From Candidatus Pelagibacter sp. RS40 (lineage in GTDB: Bacteria; Pseudomonadota; Alphaproteobacteria; Pelagibacterales; Pelagibacteraceae), in the NCBI RefSeq assembly GCF_002101295.1, contig NZ_CP020778.1, forward strand, positions 434,001 through 498,000: 64,000 bases of DNA, written 5' to 3'. The position numbers and the translations under genes are program-made. Of this stretch, positions 27,102-35,827 are shown piece by piece (position 1 is the stretch's first letter; every line of letters starts with the position of its first letter). Under the pieces are notes generated by a model. It made no database searches and was not told the origin of the DNA. It was given only the letters and a program-made list of their open reading frames with translations.

Positions 27102-28100
27102 ATGAAAAGATCATCTAAAATTACAACAGTTATATTTATATTTTTTTTTATTATTGCAGGAGTAATCATTGCAAGAACAATGATTGGAAATCATTTCAAA
27201 AAAAAATTTAGTAAAATGCCTCCTCCCGGAGTAATAGTAACATACGCTAAAGAAAGGATTTTTGAAAATAATATAAGTACTTTTGGTACAGCAGTACCTA
27301 TTCAAACTCAAGCATATAAAATAGAAAAATTTGAAATAATTAAACCAATAGAATTTAACCGAAAAGTTAAAAAAGATGATGTAATAGTCGAATTAAAAAA
27401 TAGGAAAATTTTTGCTCCATTTGATGGGATTATTGGTAAAAAAGAGTTCTCCGAGGACGTTGAAGTTTCAAAATCATCACTTTTAATTAATTTAGATGAC
27501 TCATCAACAATATATTGTGACGTTCAAATCCCAGAGATTTATTTTCCTTTTATTGAAGTTGGATTGCCAGTTAAAATTGAATACTCCGGCTCTGCAAAAA
27601 AATATTTTGATGGAGTAGTAGATTCCATATCAAGTAGAATTACAGAGGACACAAGATCATTACCAATTAGAATTAAAATAGACAATCAAAAAGGTGAAAT
27701 TTTACCTGGATCTTTTCTTGAAGTCTCAATTAGATACAATGTAAGAAATAATTTGGGTGCGCCTGATACAAGCACAATTGTAGAGGGAGACAATGTATTT
27801 ATTTACAAAGTAAACAATGAAAACAAAGCAATTAAAACTAAAGTTAATGTAGGTGACCGTTATAAAGGATTTATTGAAATTAAAGACGGCATAAATTCTG
27901 GAGACAAGATTGTAGCTGAGGGATTAAAAAAAGTCAGACCAAATTTAGAAATAAAGCCAATTGAAAAAGGTGAAAAACAGAAAGCATCGACATGGGGGAA
28001 AAAAGAGAAAGCTACTAAAAGTGAAGCGACAAAAGGAAAATTTGATTGGCTTAAAAAGTTAAATATTTTTAAAAAATCTGAAGCTGAGAAAAAAAGCTAA
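27102..28100 (+). CDS. RND efflux periplasmic adaptor without the helical hairpin
   Basis: The 332-residue protein has an N-terminal membrane anchor (residues 8-26), a lipoyl/barrel-sandwich domain, a beta-barrel (about 130-210) and a membrane-proximal domain (about 215-285). It is a membrane-fusion protein for the RND permease encoded next. Unusually, the first lipoyl half (ending VIVELKN, residue 100) joins the second (IFAPFDG, from 103) with about two residues between. The 60-100 residue coiled-coil hairpin that normally meets TolC is absent. The C-terminal 45 residues form a Lys-rich tail. Spacing to the permease is 14 bases. Confidence 0.9.
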   Translation: MKRSSKITTVIFIFFFIIAGVIIARTMIGNHFKKKFSKMPPPGVIVTYAKERIFENNISTFGTAVPIQTQAYKIEKFEIIKPIEFNRKVKKDDVIVELKNRKIFAPFDGIIGKKEFSEDVEVSKSSLLINLDDSSTIYCDVQIPEIYFPFIEVGLPVKIEYSGSAKKYFDGVVDSISSRITEDTRSLPIRIKIDNQKGEILPGSFLEVSIRYNVRNNLGAPDTSTIVEGDNVFIYKVNNENKAIKTKVNVGDRYKGFIEIKDGINSGDKIVAEGLKKVRPNLEIKPIEKGEKQKASTWGKKEKATKSEATKGKFDWLKKLNIFKKSEAEKKS

Positions 28101-28114
28101 GATAAACATTTATA

Positions 28115-31100
28115 ATGAATCTTACAGAAATAAGTATTAAAAGACCGGTAGTAGCATGGGTGATGTCCTTAGTATTGGTTATTTTTGGGATGTTTGTTTT
28201 CTCAGAACTTCCAGTAAGAGAACTGCCTGAGGGAATTCAACCACCTGTAGTCCAAGTTCAAACAGATTATAAATCAGCTTCTACTGAAATTATTGATGAG
28301 GAAATTACACAAAAAATTGAGGATGTAATAGGGGGTGCTGAAGGGATTAAGAACATAGATTCCACTTCCTTAAATGGCAGAAGTAGAATTAATATTGAGT
28401 TTAATACCGATATAGACTTAGACAATGCCGCTAACGACATTAGAGAGAGAGTATCAAGGGTAGTTGATAATTTACCAAGTGAGTCTAGTCCGCCTCAAAT
28501 TTTAAAAAGAGCAGCAGGATTTACTACAACTATGTGGCTAAGTCTTTCATCTCCTACATGGAACGATTTAGATCTTGGGGATTACGCTGAAAGATACCTT
28601 GTGGATGCATTTTCAAGTGTACCAAATGTTGGTAGAATTTTAGTCGGTGGTCTAAGAGAATTAAGTGTTAGAGTATGGATTGATCCAATTAAATTAGCTG
28701 CAAACGATTTAACTATTCAAGAAGTTGAAAGAGCTTTAAGAAATGAGAATGTTGATCTTCCTGCTGGTACTTTAGAAGCAGATAATAGAGACTTAACTTT
28801 AAACATTGATAAATCTTATACAAATATAGAAACAATAAAATCACTACCAATTAAAAAAGTTAAAGATAAAGCAATATTATTATCTGATGTCGCAAATATA
28901 GAATTTGGACCTGTCTCAGAAAAAACTCTGTTTAAAGCTCAGAGAAAAAATGCAAAAAATTTAAAAACTGTAGGAATTGGTATTTATGCTAGAAGCGGTG
29001 CTTCTACAGTTGAACTATCTAATCAAATTAAAAAAAAAATTAATGAAATAAAACCCTTATTGCCAGATGGTTTAAATCTTGAGATTGCATTTAATAGAGC
29101 AACTTATGTTGGAACTGCTATTCAAGAAGTTTATAAAAGTTTAATAATTGCTTTTGTATTAGTTGTATTAATCATTTATTTATTTTTAGGAAATTTAAAA
29201 GCTGTCATTGTGCCTGCAATTGCACTTCCAGTAAGTTTAATTGGATCTTTTTTGGGTTTATATATTTTTGATTTATCAATAAATATTTTCGTGCTGCTAA
29301 GTTTTATACTAGCAATTGGAATTATAACAGATGACTCTGTTATAATGACTGATGCAATTTATACTCGTATTGAAAAAGGAGAAACGTCTTTAGTTGCTGC
29401 TTATAAGGGATCAAAACAAATTACCTTTGCAATTATTGCAACAACATTAATTTTAGTGGCGGTATTTTTACCTCTAATTTTTATAAAGGGTATCTCAGGT
29501 ACATTATTTAGAGAAACTGCTATAGCTTTATCTTTTTCAATTGTTGTTTCCTCATTTGTTGCTCTTACCCTGTCTCCGATGTTAGGTAGCAAATTTTTAA
29601 GTAAAAAAGAAAAAAAAGGTTTATTTGTTAAAAAGTTTAATAATTTATTTAAATCTTTCTCTGAAGGTTACATCGAAACCTTGGGATATTGGTTAAATAA
29701 AAAAAAGATAATATCAGGATTTATAATATTTGTAGTCTTAGGGTCTATTTTCCTTTTCAATTTTACCAAAAAGGAATTAATCCCTATTGAAGATCGAGGT
29801 GCATATTTAATAATTGGTTCAACAGATGAGGGAAGTTCTTTTGAATACACTCAAGATAAGGCACAAATTATTGAAAGTAGATTATTAAAACTTCTTGAAG
29901 CTGAAGATAGTCCTTATGAAAGATTAATTATGCGTGTTCCAGGATTTGGTAAATCAGCAACCACATACAACAGTTTCATTATAATAGCATTACTAGATGA
30001 ATGGAAAAATAGGAAAAAAGGAAGTCAGACAGTTTTAAGAGAAGCTATTGGAAAGATAGTTACAGTTCCACAAGCTTTTGCTTTTCCAATTTCTCCGCAA
30101 TCTATAAGAGTATCTAATTACAACAAACCAGTTCAAATGGTTATTTATGGTACTAGTTATGAGGAGCTAGAGAAAATTCAAAATGAAGTAATTCAAACTC
30201 TTAGAAAAAATAGAAATCTTTCGAGAATTGAGAGTGATTACACAAAAAATAAACCTGAAGTTAAGTTAATTACAAATAAAAATAGAGCAAAAGATTTAGG
30301 TGTTTCTACGGAGACAATAGGGAGAACTTTGGAGACTTTTTACGGTGGAAAAAGAGTTACATCATTTAATAGAATGGGAAGAGAATATCCTATTATTTTA
30401 CAACAATATCTTGCAGATAGAAGAAATAAAGATGGAATTTCAAAAATACATGTTAGATCAGAAACAAGTGGTAAACTCGTATCTTTAGCAAGTTTAGTTG
30501 AGTTTGAGGAGAAAGGTACAGCAGAGACTTTACCAAGGTATAATCGACAAAGAGCTGTTACCATATCTGCAGCAATTGACGAAAATTATAGTCTAGCTGA
30601 GGCAATGAATTACTTAGAAAATACAATGAATAATTTAGCGCCACAAAATCAAATTACTTGGAAAGGTAAATCAGAGGAATTGAAGGAAACTAGCAATGAA
30701 ATATTTATTATTTTTGCTTTAGCATTAATTACTGCATATTTAGTTATGGCTGCTACATTCAATTCATTTATTCATCCATTCATCATAATTTTAACAGTTC
30801 CACTTGCTGTGTTTGGAGGATTAATATTTATTTTATTTTTAAATAGTTCAATAAATATTTTTTCACAAATCGCTCTAGTAATTTTAATTGGTATATCTAC
30901 AAAAAACAGTATTTTAATTGTTGACTATGCTAACCAAATAAGAAGAACAGGTGCAAAAATAGAAACAGCAATTAAAGATGCTTGTAAACTTAGAATAAGA
31001 CCTATCATTATGACTTCTTTAAGTACTATGATTGCAATGTTACCTTTGGTTATTGGAAACATTGGACCTGGAGCAGGTGAAGGATCAAGATTAGCTGTCG

Positions 31101-31237
31101 GATCAACAATTTTAGGTGGAATGATAATTTCAACATTTTTTACATTGTATATAACTCCAACAATGTATTTGGCTCTTGCGAAAAATACTAAAAGAATAGA
31201 TGCTGTAGATTTGGAGCTTAAAAAACAATTAAACTAA
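28115..31237 (+). CDS. RND-family efflux permease (HAE-1 like)
   Basis: At 1040 residues this is a full-length resistance-nodulation-division inner-membrane pump with 12 helices and two large periplasmic loops, driven by protons. The paired aspartates of the proton relay are in GIITDDSVIMTD (about residues 402-413). The partner lysine is in ISTKNSILIVDYANQ in the second half. The N-terminus NLTEISIKRPVVAWVMSL is typical. It is paired with the adaptor upstream; no outer membrane channel gene is nearby. Substrate is unknown; in SAR11 it may export metabolites rather than drugs. Confidence 0.95.
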   Translation: MNLTEISIKRPVVAWVMSLVLVIFGMFVFSELPVRELPEGIQPPVVQVQTDYKSASTEIIDEEITQKIEDVIGGAEGIKNIDSTSLNGRSRINIEFNTDIDLDNAANDIRERVSRVVDNLPSESSPPQILKRAAGFTTTMWLSLSSPTWNDLDLGDYAERYLVDAFSSVPNVGRILVGGLRELSVRVWIDPIKLAANDLTIQEVERALRNENVDLPAGTLEADNRDLTLNIDKSYTNIETIKSLPIKKVKDKAILLSDVANIEFGPVSEKTLFKAQRKNAKNLKTVGIGIYARSGASTVELSNQIKKKINEIKPLLPDGLNLEIAFNRATYVGTAIQEVYKSLIIAFVLVVLIIYLFLGNLKAVIVPAIALPVSLIGSFLGLYIFDLSINIFVLLSFILAIGIITDDSVIMTDAIYTRIEKGETSLVAAYKGSKQITFAIIATTLILVAVFLPLIFIKGISGTLFRETAIALSFSIVVSSFVALTLSPMLGSKFLSKKEKKGLFVKKFNNLFKSFSEGYIETLGYWLNKKKIISGFIIFVVLGSIFLFNFTKKELIPIEDRGAYLIIGSTDEGSSFEYTQDKAQIIESRLLKLLEAEDSPYERLIMRVPGFGKSATTYNSFIIIALLDEWKNRKKGSQTVLREAIGKIVTVPQAFAFPISPQSIRVSNYNKPVQMVIYGTSYEELEKIQNEVIQTLRKNRNLSRIESDYTKNKPEVKLITNKNRAKDLGVSTETIGRTLETFYGGKRVTSFNRMGREYPIILQQYLADRRNKDGISKIHVRSETSGKLVSLASLVEFEEKGTAETLPRYNRQRAVTISAAIDENYSLAEAMNYLENTMNNLAPQNQITWKGKSEELKETSNEIFIIFALALITAYLVMAATFNSFIHPFIIILTVPLAVFGGLIFILFLNSSINIFSQIALVILIGISTKNSILIVDYANQIRRTGAKIETAIKDACKLRIRPIIMTSLSTMIAMLPLVIGNIGPGAGEGSRLAVGSTILGGMIISTFFTLYITPTMYLALAKNTKRIDAVDLELKKQLN

Positions 31238-31833
31238 AAAATAATATATCTTTTAGTTGATAAGGAATTTTTACATTCATTAAGTTGTTTTTTATATCTA
31301 TTTGAATTGTTCTCTACTTTTTTTGCTAAAATGATAACCTTTTGATTTTTTTTGTAATTTTTGTATCCACCCCATCCCTCGTGATAAGCAAGATATTGTC
31401 TGAAACTATCATCTAAAGGTATTTTAAGTATAGATTTTGTTTTGTTTGTATACCACCCAATAAAATCAACACTATCTTTAAATCTTGCCCTTGATGCAAA
31501 TTTATTTCCAGTCTCCTCTTTATATTGTTTCCACGTTCCTTTGACAGCTTGTGAGTATCCAAAAGAACTTGAAGGACGTTTGTAAGGTATAACCTTAAAA
31601 ATTTTTTGTCTTTGTGGCTTTGCCAACCAATCAAAATCAGATTCCATTTTAATGATTGCTAGTTGTAAATAAACTGGGGTACCCCATTTCTTCTCTGTTT
31701 TTTTTGCATGTTTATACCAAAAATATTTTTCAGAAAAAATTGAACAACCATCAGATGTATTTTTTGGTACTGATGAGCATGCGGATATAAGTAAAAACGA
31801 AATTAAAACTATTAATTTTTTTGATCGAATCAC
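31234..31833 (-). CDS. Lysozyme-like (SLT) peptidoglycan lytic lipoprotein
   Basis: The 199-residue protein starts at a GTG and has a lipoprotein signal ending in LLISAC (Cys19). The lysozyme-like core has the probable catalytic Glu64 in IKMESDFD, followed by SSSFGYSQAVKGTWKQY, the typical SLT GxxQ segment, and later AYHEGWGGY. It should cleave peptidoglycan glycan strands from the inner face of the outer membrane. It converges on the RND permease, overlapping its stop by 4 bases, and is the last gene of a four-gene minus-strand set. Confidence 0.85.
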   Translation of the reverse strand: MIRSKKLIVLISFLLISACSSVPKNTSDGCSIFSEKYFWYKHAKKTEKKWGTPVYLQLAIIKMESDFDWLAKPQRQKIFKVIPYKRPSSSFGYSQAVKGTWKQYKEETGNKFASRARFKDSVDFIGWYTNKTKSILKIPLDDSFRQYLAYHEGWGGYKNYKKNQKVIILAKKVENNSNRYKKQLNECKNSLSTKRYIIF

Positions 31834-31848
31834 TAACTAGTTTATAAA

Positions 31849-32358
31849 TTATCTGTTTTTTTTTCTCCATACCCATGGATATTCAAATTTAGTTTTCCAT
31901 AATCCAAGTTTATTTTTTTTTGCAAAATTTTCATATTCTTGGTATTTTTTTTTGGAATATTTAACATAATCAAATGCGTAACCACTTTTCACCATATAAG
32001 CCGATAAACTTTCATTATTAACAAAACATTCTGCAAGAATTCTATTATATCTGTCATTATTTTTCTCAATCAAACATTTTACAATTTGATTATCGATTTT
32101 TTGAGTTAGTTTTTTTTTTGAAATTTCACCACAAAAAATTTTTTGAGTTTCAAGCTTACAAGTTTGTTTCTTACCTCTAAAAAAACTTTCTGGAGCATCA
32201 ATTCCTGAAAATCTGATTGTTTTTTTATTTAAAATAATTGTGTCACCATCTATTACTAAAACATTTTTTGAGGATATTTGTTCTGTATCTGAGAAAGAAT
32301 TACTACAAAATAAAAAAGTAATGAATAATTTAATTAAAGTCTTCTTTAGCCTTTTCAT
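31849..32358 (-). CDS. Secreted thermonuclease-family (SNase) nuclease
   Basis: The 169-residue protein has a signal peptide (core at about residues 8-22, likely cut near FSD) and a staphylococcal-nuclease-type OB fold. Motifs VIDGDT (35-40), RFSGIDAPE (49-57) and DRYNR (102-106) include the Ca2+-binding aspartates and catalytic Arg/Glu residues of the family. It probably degrades DNA/RNA in the periplasm or outside, which could serve phosphate or nucleotide scavenging. The start overlaps the upstream zeta-subunit gene by 29 bases, a long but workable overlap. Confidence 0.88.
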   Translation of the reverse strand: MKRLKKTLIKLFITFLFCSNSFSDTEQISSKNVLVIDGDTIILNKKTIRFSGIDAPESFFRGKKQTCKLETQKIFCGEISKKKLTQKIDNQIVKCLIEKNNDRYNRILAECFVNNESLSAYMVKSGYAFDYVKYSKKKYQEYENFAKKNKLGLWKTKFEYPWVWRKKNR

Positions 32359-32638
32359 TCATCTCATTCATTTTACTACGAATTTCGTCGTCTGAAACAT
32401 TAAAACTTTCTAAATCGCTTTTAATTTTTCTAAATACATCTTCGTCACCAGCTTCTGCAAAATCTGCTTTTATAACTGATTGAATATACTCTTTAGTTTG
32501 CTCCTCGCTATATCCCATAATCTTTGATCCCCATTCTCCTAGATACTTATTTCGTCTCGCACTTATTTTAAATTCTTTTTCTTCGTCATGAGCAAACTTT
32601 TTTTCAAAACCTTTTTTTCTATCATCAAAAGAGTCCAT
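32330..32638 (-). CDS. F1F0-ATPase inhibitor zeta subunit (DUF1476)
   Basis: This 102-residue all-helical protein matches the alphaproteobacterial zeta subunit. Its N-terminal inhibitory segment reads MDSFDDRKKGFEKKFAHDEE and the core contains ARRNKYLGEWGSKIMGYS. In Paracoccus and relatives the N-terminus inserts into F1-ATPase and blocks ATP hydrolysis. It is encoded away from any atp operon, as is usual. It overlaps the VanZ-like gene upstream by 14 bases and the nuclease gene downstream by 29. Confidence 0.9.
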   Translation of the reverse strand: MDSFDDRKKGFEKKFAHDEEKEFKISARRNKYLGEWGSKIMGYSEEQTKEYIQSVIKADFAEAGDEDVFRKIKSDLESFNVSDDEIRSKMNEMNEKAKEDFN

Positions 32639-33002
32639 ATTTTTTTCTCCAAAAATTAAATGAATTAAATATTATTAGAGATATTATTACACCAATAAGA
32701 TTTCCGAATAAATCTTTTATTTCGAATGCTCTGATTGGAATAAAAAAATGCATTATTTCTAAAAAAATAGAAATAAAAAATACGTATACCATTATAATTT
32801 TTTTTTCTTTTGAAAATGCAATAAATGCAATTAATCCAAAAATTAAGAAAACAAAAAAATGATTAGATGAAATTATAAAATCTTTTGTCAAACCAGGTTG
32901 GATGTTACAATCATTATAAAAATAGCAACCTAAAATAGAGCCAGGATATAAATAAAATATTATTAAAAGAATATTTATTACATGAAAAGAAGTCTTTAAC
33001 AT
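32625..33002 (-). CDS. VanZ-like membrane protein
   Basis: The 125-residue protein has four hydrophobic helices and the VanZ-like features of a polar first loop followed by a helix-rich end with the motif FEIKDLFGNLIGVIIS near residue 95. VanZ relatives are small membrane proteins of unclear function, some affecting teicoplanin sensitivity. It is the first gene of a leftward set (VanZ-like, ATPase zeta, nuclease, lytic lipoprotein) and is divergent from gpmA with a 30-base gap. The family call rests on the overall pattern. Confidence 0.65.
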   Translation of the reverse strand: MLKTSFHVINILLIIFYLYPGSILGCYFYNDCNIQPGLTKDFIISSNHFFVFLIFGLIAFIAFSKEKKIIMVYVFFISIFLEIMHFFIPIRAFEIKDLFGNLIGVIISLIIFNSFNFWRKKYGLF

Positions 33003-33032
33003 TTAGAAATAATCTATATTAAATATATTTAA

Positions 33033-33746
33033 ATGAGTCATCTAATATTAATTAGGCACGGCCAAAGTGAATGGAATTTACAAAATAAGTTTACAGGATG
33101 GGTTGATGTCGAACTCTCTCCACAAGGCAAACTTGAGGCATGTAAAGCAGGTGAACTTATAAAAGAATTAAATTTTAAAATTGATTACTTTTTTAGCTCC
33201 TATCAAAGGAGATCTATAGATACTCTTAAGCTTATCTTAAACACAATCAGAGAAAAAGACGATCAAATTATAAAAGCTTGGGAGTTAAATGAAAGACATT
33301 ATGGAGCCTTAACTGGTTTAAATAAAGATGAAATGAAAAAAAAATTAGGAGAAGAGCAAGTTCACATTTTTAGACGATCTTGGGATACTCCACCTCAACC
33401 TTTGAGTAAAAATAGCCCTTATCATCCTTTAAATATTGAAACTTATAAAGACATTCCAAGGGAAAAAGTGCCTGATACTGAGTCTTTAAAGGATACCTAT
33501 GAAAGAGTAATTCCTTATTATAAGTCACAAATCGAAAATAAATTGGATAATAATATTGTTGTTTCTGCCCACGGAAATTCAATAAGATCAATGTGCAAAT
33601 TTTTATTTGAACTAGATAATGATGAAGTAACTAAACTAGAAATACCAACTGGCAATCCTTTGAAAATAACATTTAATAATGAAAAAAAATTAACTAATGC
33701 AATTTATCTAGACAAAAGTAGAGCGAAAAACCTGATCAAATTTTAA
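33033..33746 (+). CDS. gpmA: 2,3-bisphosphoglycerate-dependent phosphoglycerate mutase
   Basis: The 237-residue enzyme interconverts 3- and 2-phosphoglycerate in glycolysis/gluconeogenesis. The phosphohistidine is His9 in LIRHGQSEWN. The family segments KFTGWVDV, ELNERHYGALTGLNK and the second histidine in VSAHGNSIR are intact. Length equals dPGM enzymes. It stands alone on the plus strand and its stop overlaps the end of the convergent MurU-like gene by 4 bases. Confidence 0.97.
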   Translation: MSHLILIRHGQSEWNLQNKFTGWVDVELSPQGKLEACKAGELIKELNFKIDYFFSSYQRRSIDTLKLILNTIREKDDQIIKAWELNERHYGALTGLNKDEMKKKLGEEQVHIFRRSWDTPPQPLSKNSPYHPLNIETYKDIPREKVPDTESLKDTYERVIPYYKSQIENKLDNNIVVSAHGNSIRSMCKFLFELDNDEVTKLEIPTGNPLKITFNNEKKLTNAIYLDKSRAKNLIKF

Positions 33747-34426
33747 GAACTTAATTTTTTATAAATATCAAGATCTGTAACATGCAAAAATTCGTTAACA
33801 CTTTCGATGCCGTAAAGCTGCTTATTATTAATTTCTTTGTCCCAAACTTCAGAAATTGAAAACTTATCCTTATTAATACTTGTAAAAATATTTTTATTTA
33901 AAATTTGACACCCAGTAAAAATATAGTTGTTTATATTCTCTTTAGATACTAAATTATCTTTTAAAGTAAAATCGCCTTTAAACCTTTTATCAAAACTTCT
34001 AGATTTATTAACAAGCATCAAAATGTTACTTAAATTTTTATCAAAATAAAATTTTTTCATTTTTTCTACTTCAATTAAATAATTATCCTTCCAGATTGTA
34101 TCTGGGTTTATAATTAAAAAATTTTCATCAGTATCATTATTTGCCAAATTTTTAATACCTCCTCCTGTATCTAAAATTTCTTTTTCAAAAAATAATTCTA
34201 CTTCATTTTTATAGTTTTTTTTTTTAATAAAATTTTCGATTTCATCTGATAGATAATGTGTATTAATTTTAATTTTTTTTATTCCACATTTCTTTAAAAA
34301 ATTTATAGAGTTTTCTAATAATGTACCATTTTTAATTTGGAGAAGGGGTTTCGGAGTAGTATTTGTTAAAGGAGCAACTCTTTTACCAAAACCTGCACAC
34401 AAAATTAACCCTGTTGATATCCTCAT
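33743..34426 (-). CDS. Sugar-1-phosphate nucleotidyltransferase, MurU-like
   Basis: The 227-residue protein opens with the nucleotidyltransferase motif LCAGFGKRVAPLTNTTPKPLL (residues 9-29), a variant of GxGTRxxPxTxxxPKP. It has the NPDTIW metal-binding segment near residue 105. It is coupled to the AmgK-like kinase upstream through an ATGA overlap, the arrangement of the AmgK-MurU cell-wall recycling pair in which MurU makes UDP-MurNAc. MurU is the best guess from context; the sequence alone would fit several sugar nucleotidyltransferases. Confidence 0.8.
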   Translation of the reverse strand: MRISTGLILCAGFGKRVAPLTNTTPKPLLQIKNGTLLENSINFLKKCGIKKIKINTHYLSDEIENFIKKKNYKNEVELFFEKEILDTGGGIKNLANNDTDENFLIINPDTIWKDNYLIEVEKMKKFYFDKNLSNILMLVNKSRSFDKRFKGDFTLKDNLVSKENINNYIFTGCQILNKNIFTSINKDKFSISEVWDKEINNKQLYGIESVNEFLHVTDLDIYKKLSS

Positions 34427-35358
34427 TTTAGTCTTTTCTTTTCTGGGATGTAATTATTTAATAAAATATTAAGCTCTTCAAATTTTATATCTTCTGATCT
34501 ATCTTGAATTAATTTCCATGCATAGGGTATCAATTTTAAGTATTTATGTTTTTTGTCTCTTAATGATAGTCTCGTAAAAATACCAATTATTTTCAAGTTT
34601 CTTAAAACAGATAATATTTCAAAATCATTTTTTAATTTTTCAATTTTAATTTTTTTTTCAAGTTTAAAATATGTTTGAAGTAAGTGATTTTTAAAATTTC
34701 GAGTTGTTTTAAACCTTACATCATCTATTAAAGATGCTAAATCATAAGCAGGATTTCCATATACCGCATCCTGACTATCAATTAAAAATAGCTTATTTTT
34801 ATGAAACATAATATTTGAAATATGAAAATCTCTGTGCACTAAAACTTTTTTTTTAATTTTTAACTTTGATAACAATTTTTTAAAAATTTTATTTAGTTTA
34901 TTTTTTACTTTTTTTATCTCGTTTTTTGTTAGTTTTGTTGGTAGATACCACTGAGTAAATAAGTTTGCTTCATCAATTAATTTTTTCTCAGAATATTTTG
35001 GTAAGTGGTAATAACTTTTTTTAAAAGTTAAAGTTTTTTCTTTGTTAATTTTTTGAATTCTAATAAGTAATAAAAAAATTTTTTTATATATTTTAATTTT
35101 AGCTTTTTTTCTTTTTAATATACTTAAAATTGTTTCGTCTCCTAAATCCTCTATCTCTATATAATTTTTATCATAATTTTCTTTTAGTAATTTAGGAGCG
35201 TTAATTTTATTTTTTAAAAGAAGTTTATTGATTGCATCATATATTAATAGATTTATTTTTGGATCCTTTTTACTATAAACAATGACTGATTTGTTTGAGC
35301 GATAAAAGGATCTAAAGGATGCGTCTCCTGATAATTTTTTATAATGATTTAAATTCAT
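34423..35358 (-). CDS. AmgK-like aminoglycoside-phosphotransferase-fold sugar kinase
   Basis: From the ATG at 35358 this is 311 residues with an APH/choline-kinase fold. The catalytic loop is HRDFHISNIM and the metal-binding aspartate is in LFLIDSQDAVYGNPAYDLASL. In alphaproteobacteria and pseudomonads this gene position, between tsaE and a MurU-type nucleotidyltransferase, is held by AmgK, which phosphorylates MurNAc/GlcNAc at the anomeric position. It overlaps tsaE by 20 bases upstream and the MurU-like gene by 3-4 bases downstream. Confidence 0.82.
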   Translation of the reverse strand: MNLNHYKKLSGDASFRSFYRSNKSVIVYSKKDPKINLLIYDAINKLLLKNKINAPKLLKENYDKNYIEIEDLGDETILSILKRKKAKIKIYKKIFLLLIRIQKINKEKTLTFKKSYYHLPKYSEKKLIDEANLFTQWYLPTKLTKNEIKKVKNKLNKIFKKLLSKLKIKKKVLVHRDFHISNIMFHKNKLFLIDSQDAVYGNPAYDLASLIDDVRFKTTRNFKNHLLQTYFKLEKKIKIEKLKNDFEILSVLRNLKIIGIFTRLSLRDKKHKYLKLIPYAWKLIQDRSEDIKFEELNILLNNYIPEKKRLK

Positions 35359-35827
35359 CAAATATTTTTAATTTTTCATAAGCTGATATTGTTAAATACC
35401 TTGAGTTAAAATTTTCTCCATACTCAAAATTTATATCAATTGTGTTTTTTGGTTTATGTTCACCTAATATTTCTGGCCATTCAATTAATACAATTTTATC
35501 AGAAATATCTTCAAAAATATTCAAACTCAAAATATCCTTTTCACTCTTAAGTCTATAAAGGTCGTAATGATGTATATCAAATTTGTTTAATTTGTATTGA
35601 TTCATCAAACTAAAAGTGGGGCTTGTTATTTCTGAAATATTTTTTTTGTCTATTTTCTCAAGACTATTTACCAAGAATTTAATAAAGGTTGTTTTGCCTA
35701 CCCCAACCTCTCCATAAAATAAAATAACATTACCCTTGAAAATATTTTTTGCAAAAATATCTGCGATTTTTTTGGTATTTTCTAATTTAGAAATATTTAA
35801 CTTGCTACTTTTAGTAGCGATACGCAT
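35339..35827 (-). CDS. tsaE: tRNA threonylcarbamoyladenosine ATPase TsaE
   Basis: The 162-residue protein is the ATPase partner in the TsaB/TsaD/TsaE complex that makes the t6A modification at position 37 of ANN-decoding tRNAs. The Walker A motif GEVGVGKTT is at about residues 40-48. The conserved [10 protein letters not shown] and HHYDLYRL segments are clear, as is IEWPE near 115. Its start overlaps the ahcY stop by 17 bases and its end overlaps the AmgK-like gene, so this part of the operon is tightly packed. Confidence 0.95.
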   Translation of the reverse strand: MRIATKSSKLNISKLENTKKIADIFAKNIFKGNVILFYGEVGVGKTTFIKFLVNSLEKIDKKNISEITSPTFSLMNQYKLNKFDIHHYDLYRLKSEKDILSLNIFEDISDKIVLIEWPEILGEHKPKNTIDINFEYGENFNSRYLTISAYEKLKIFDEFKSL

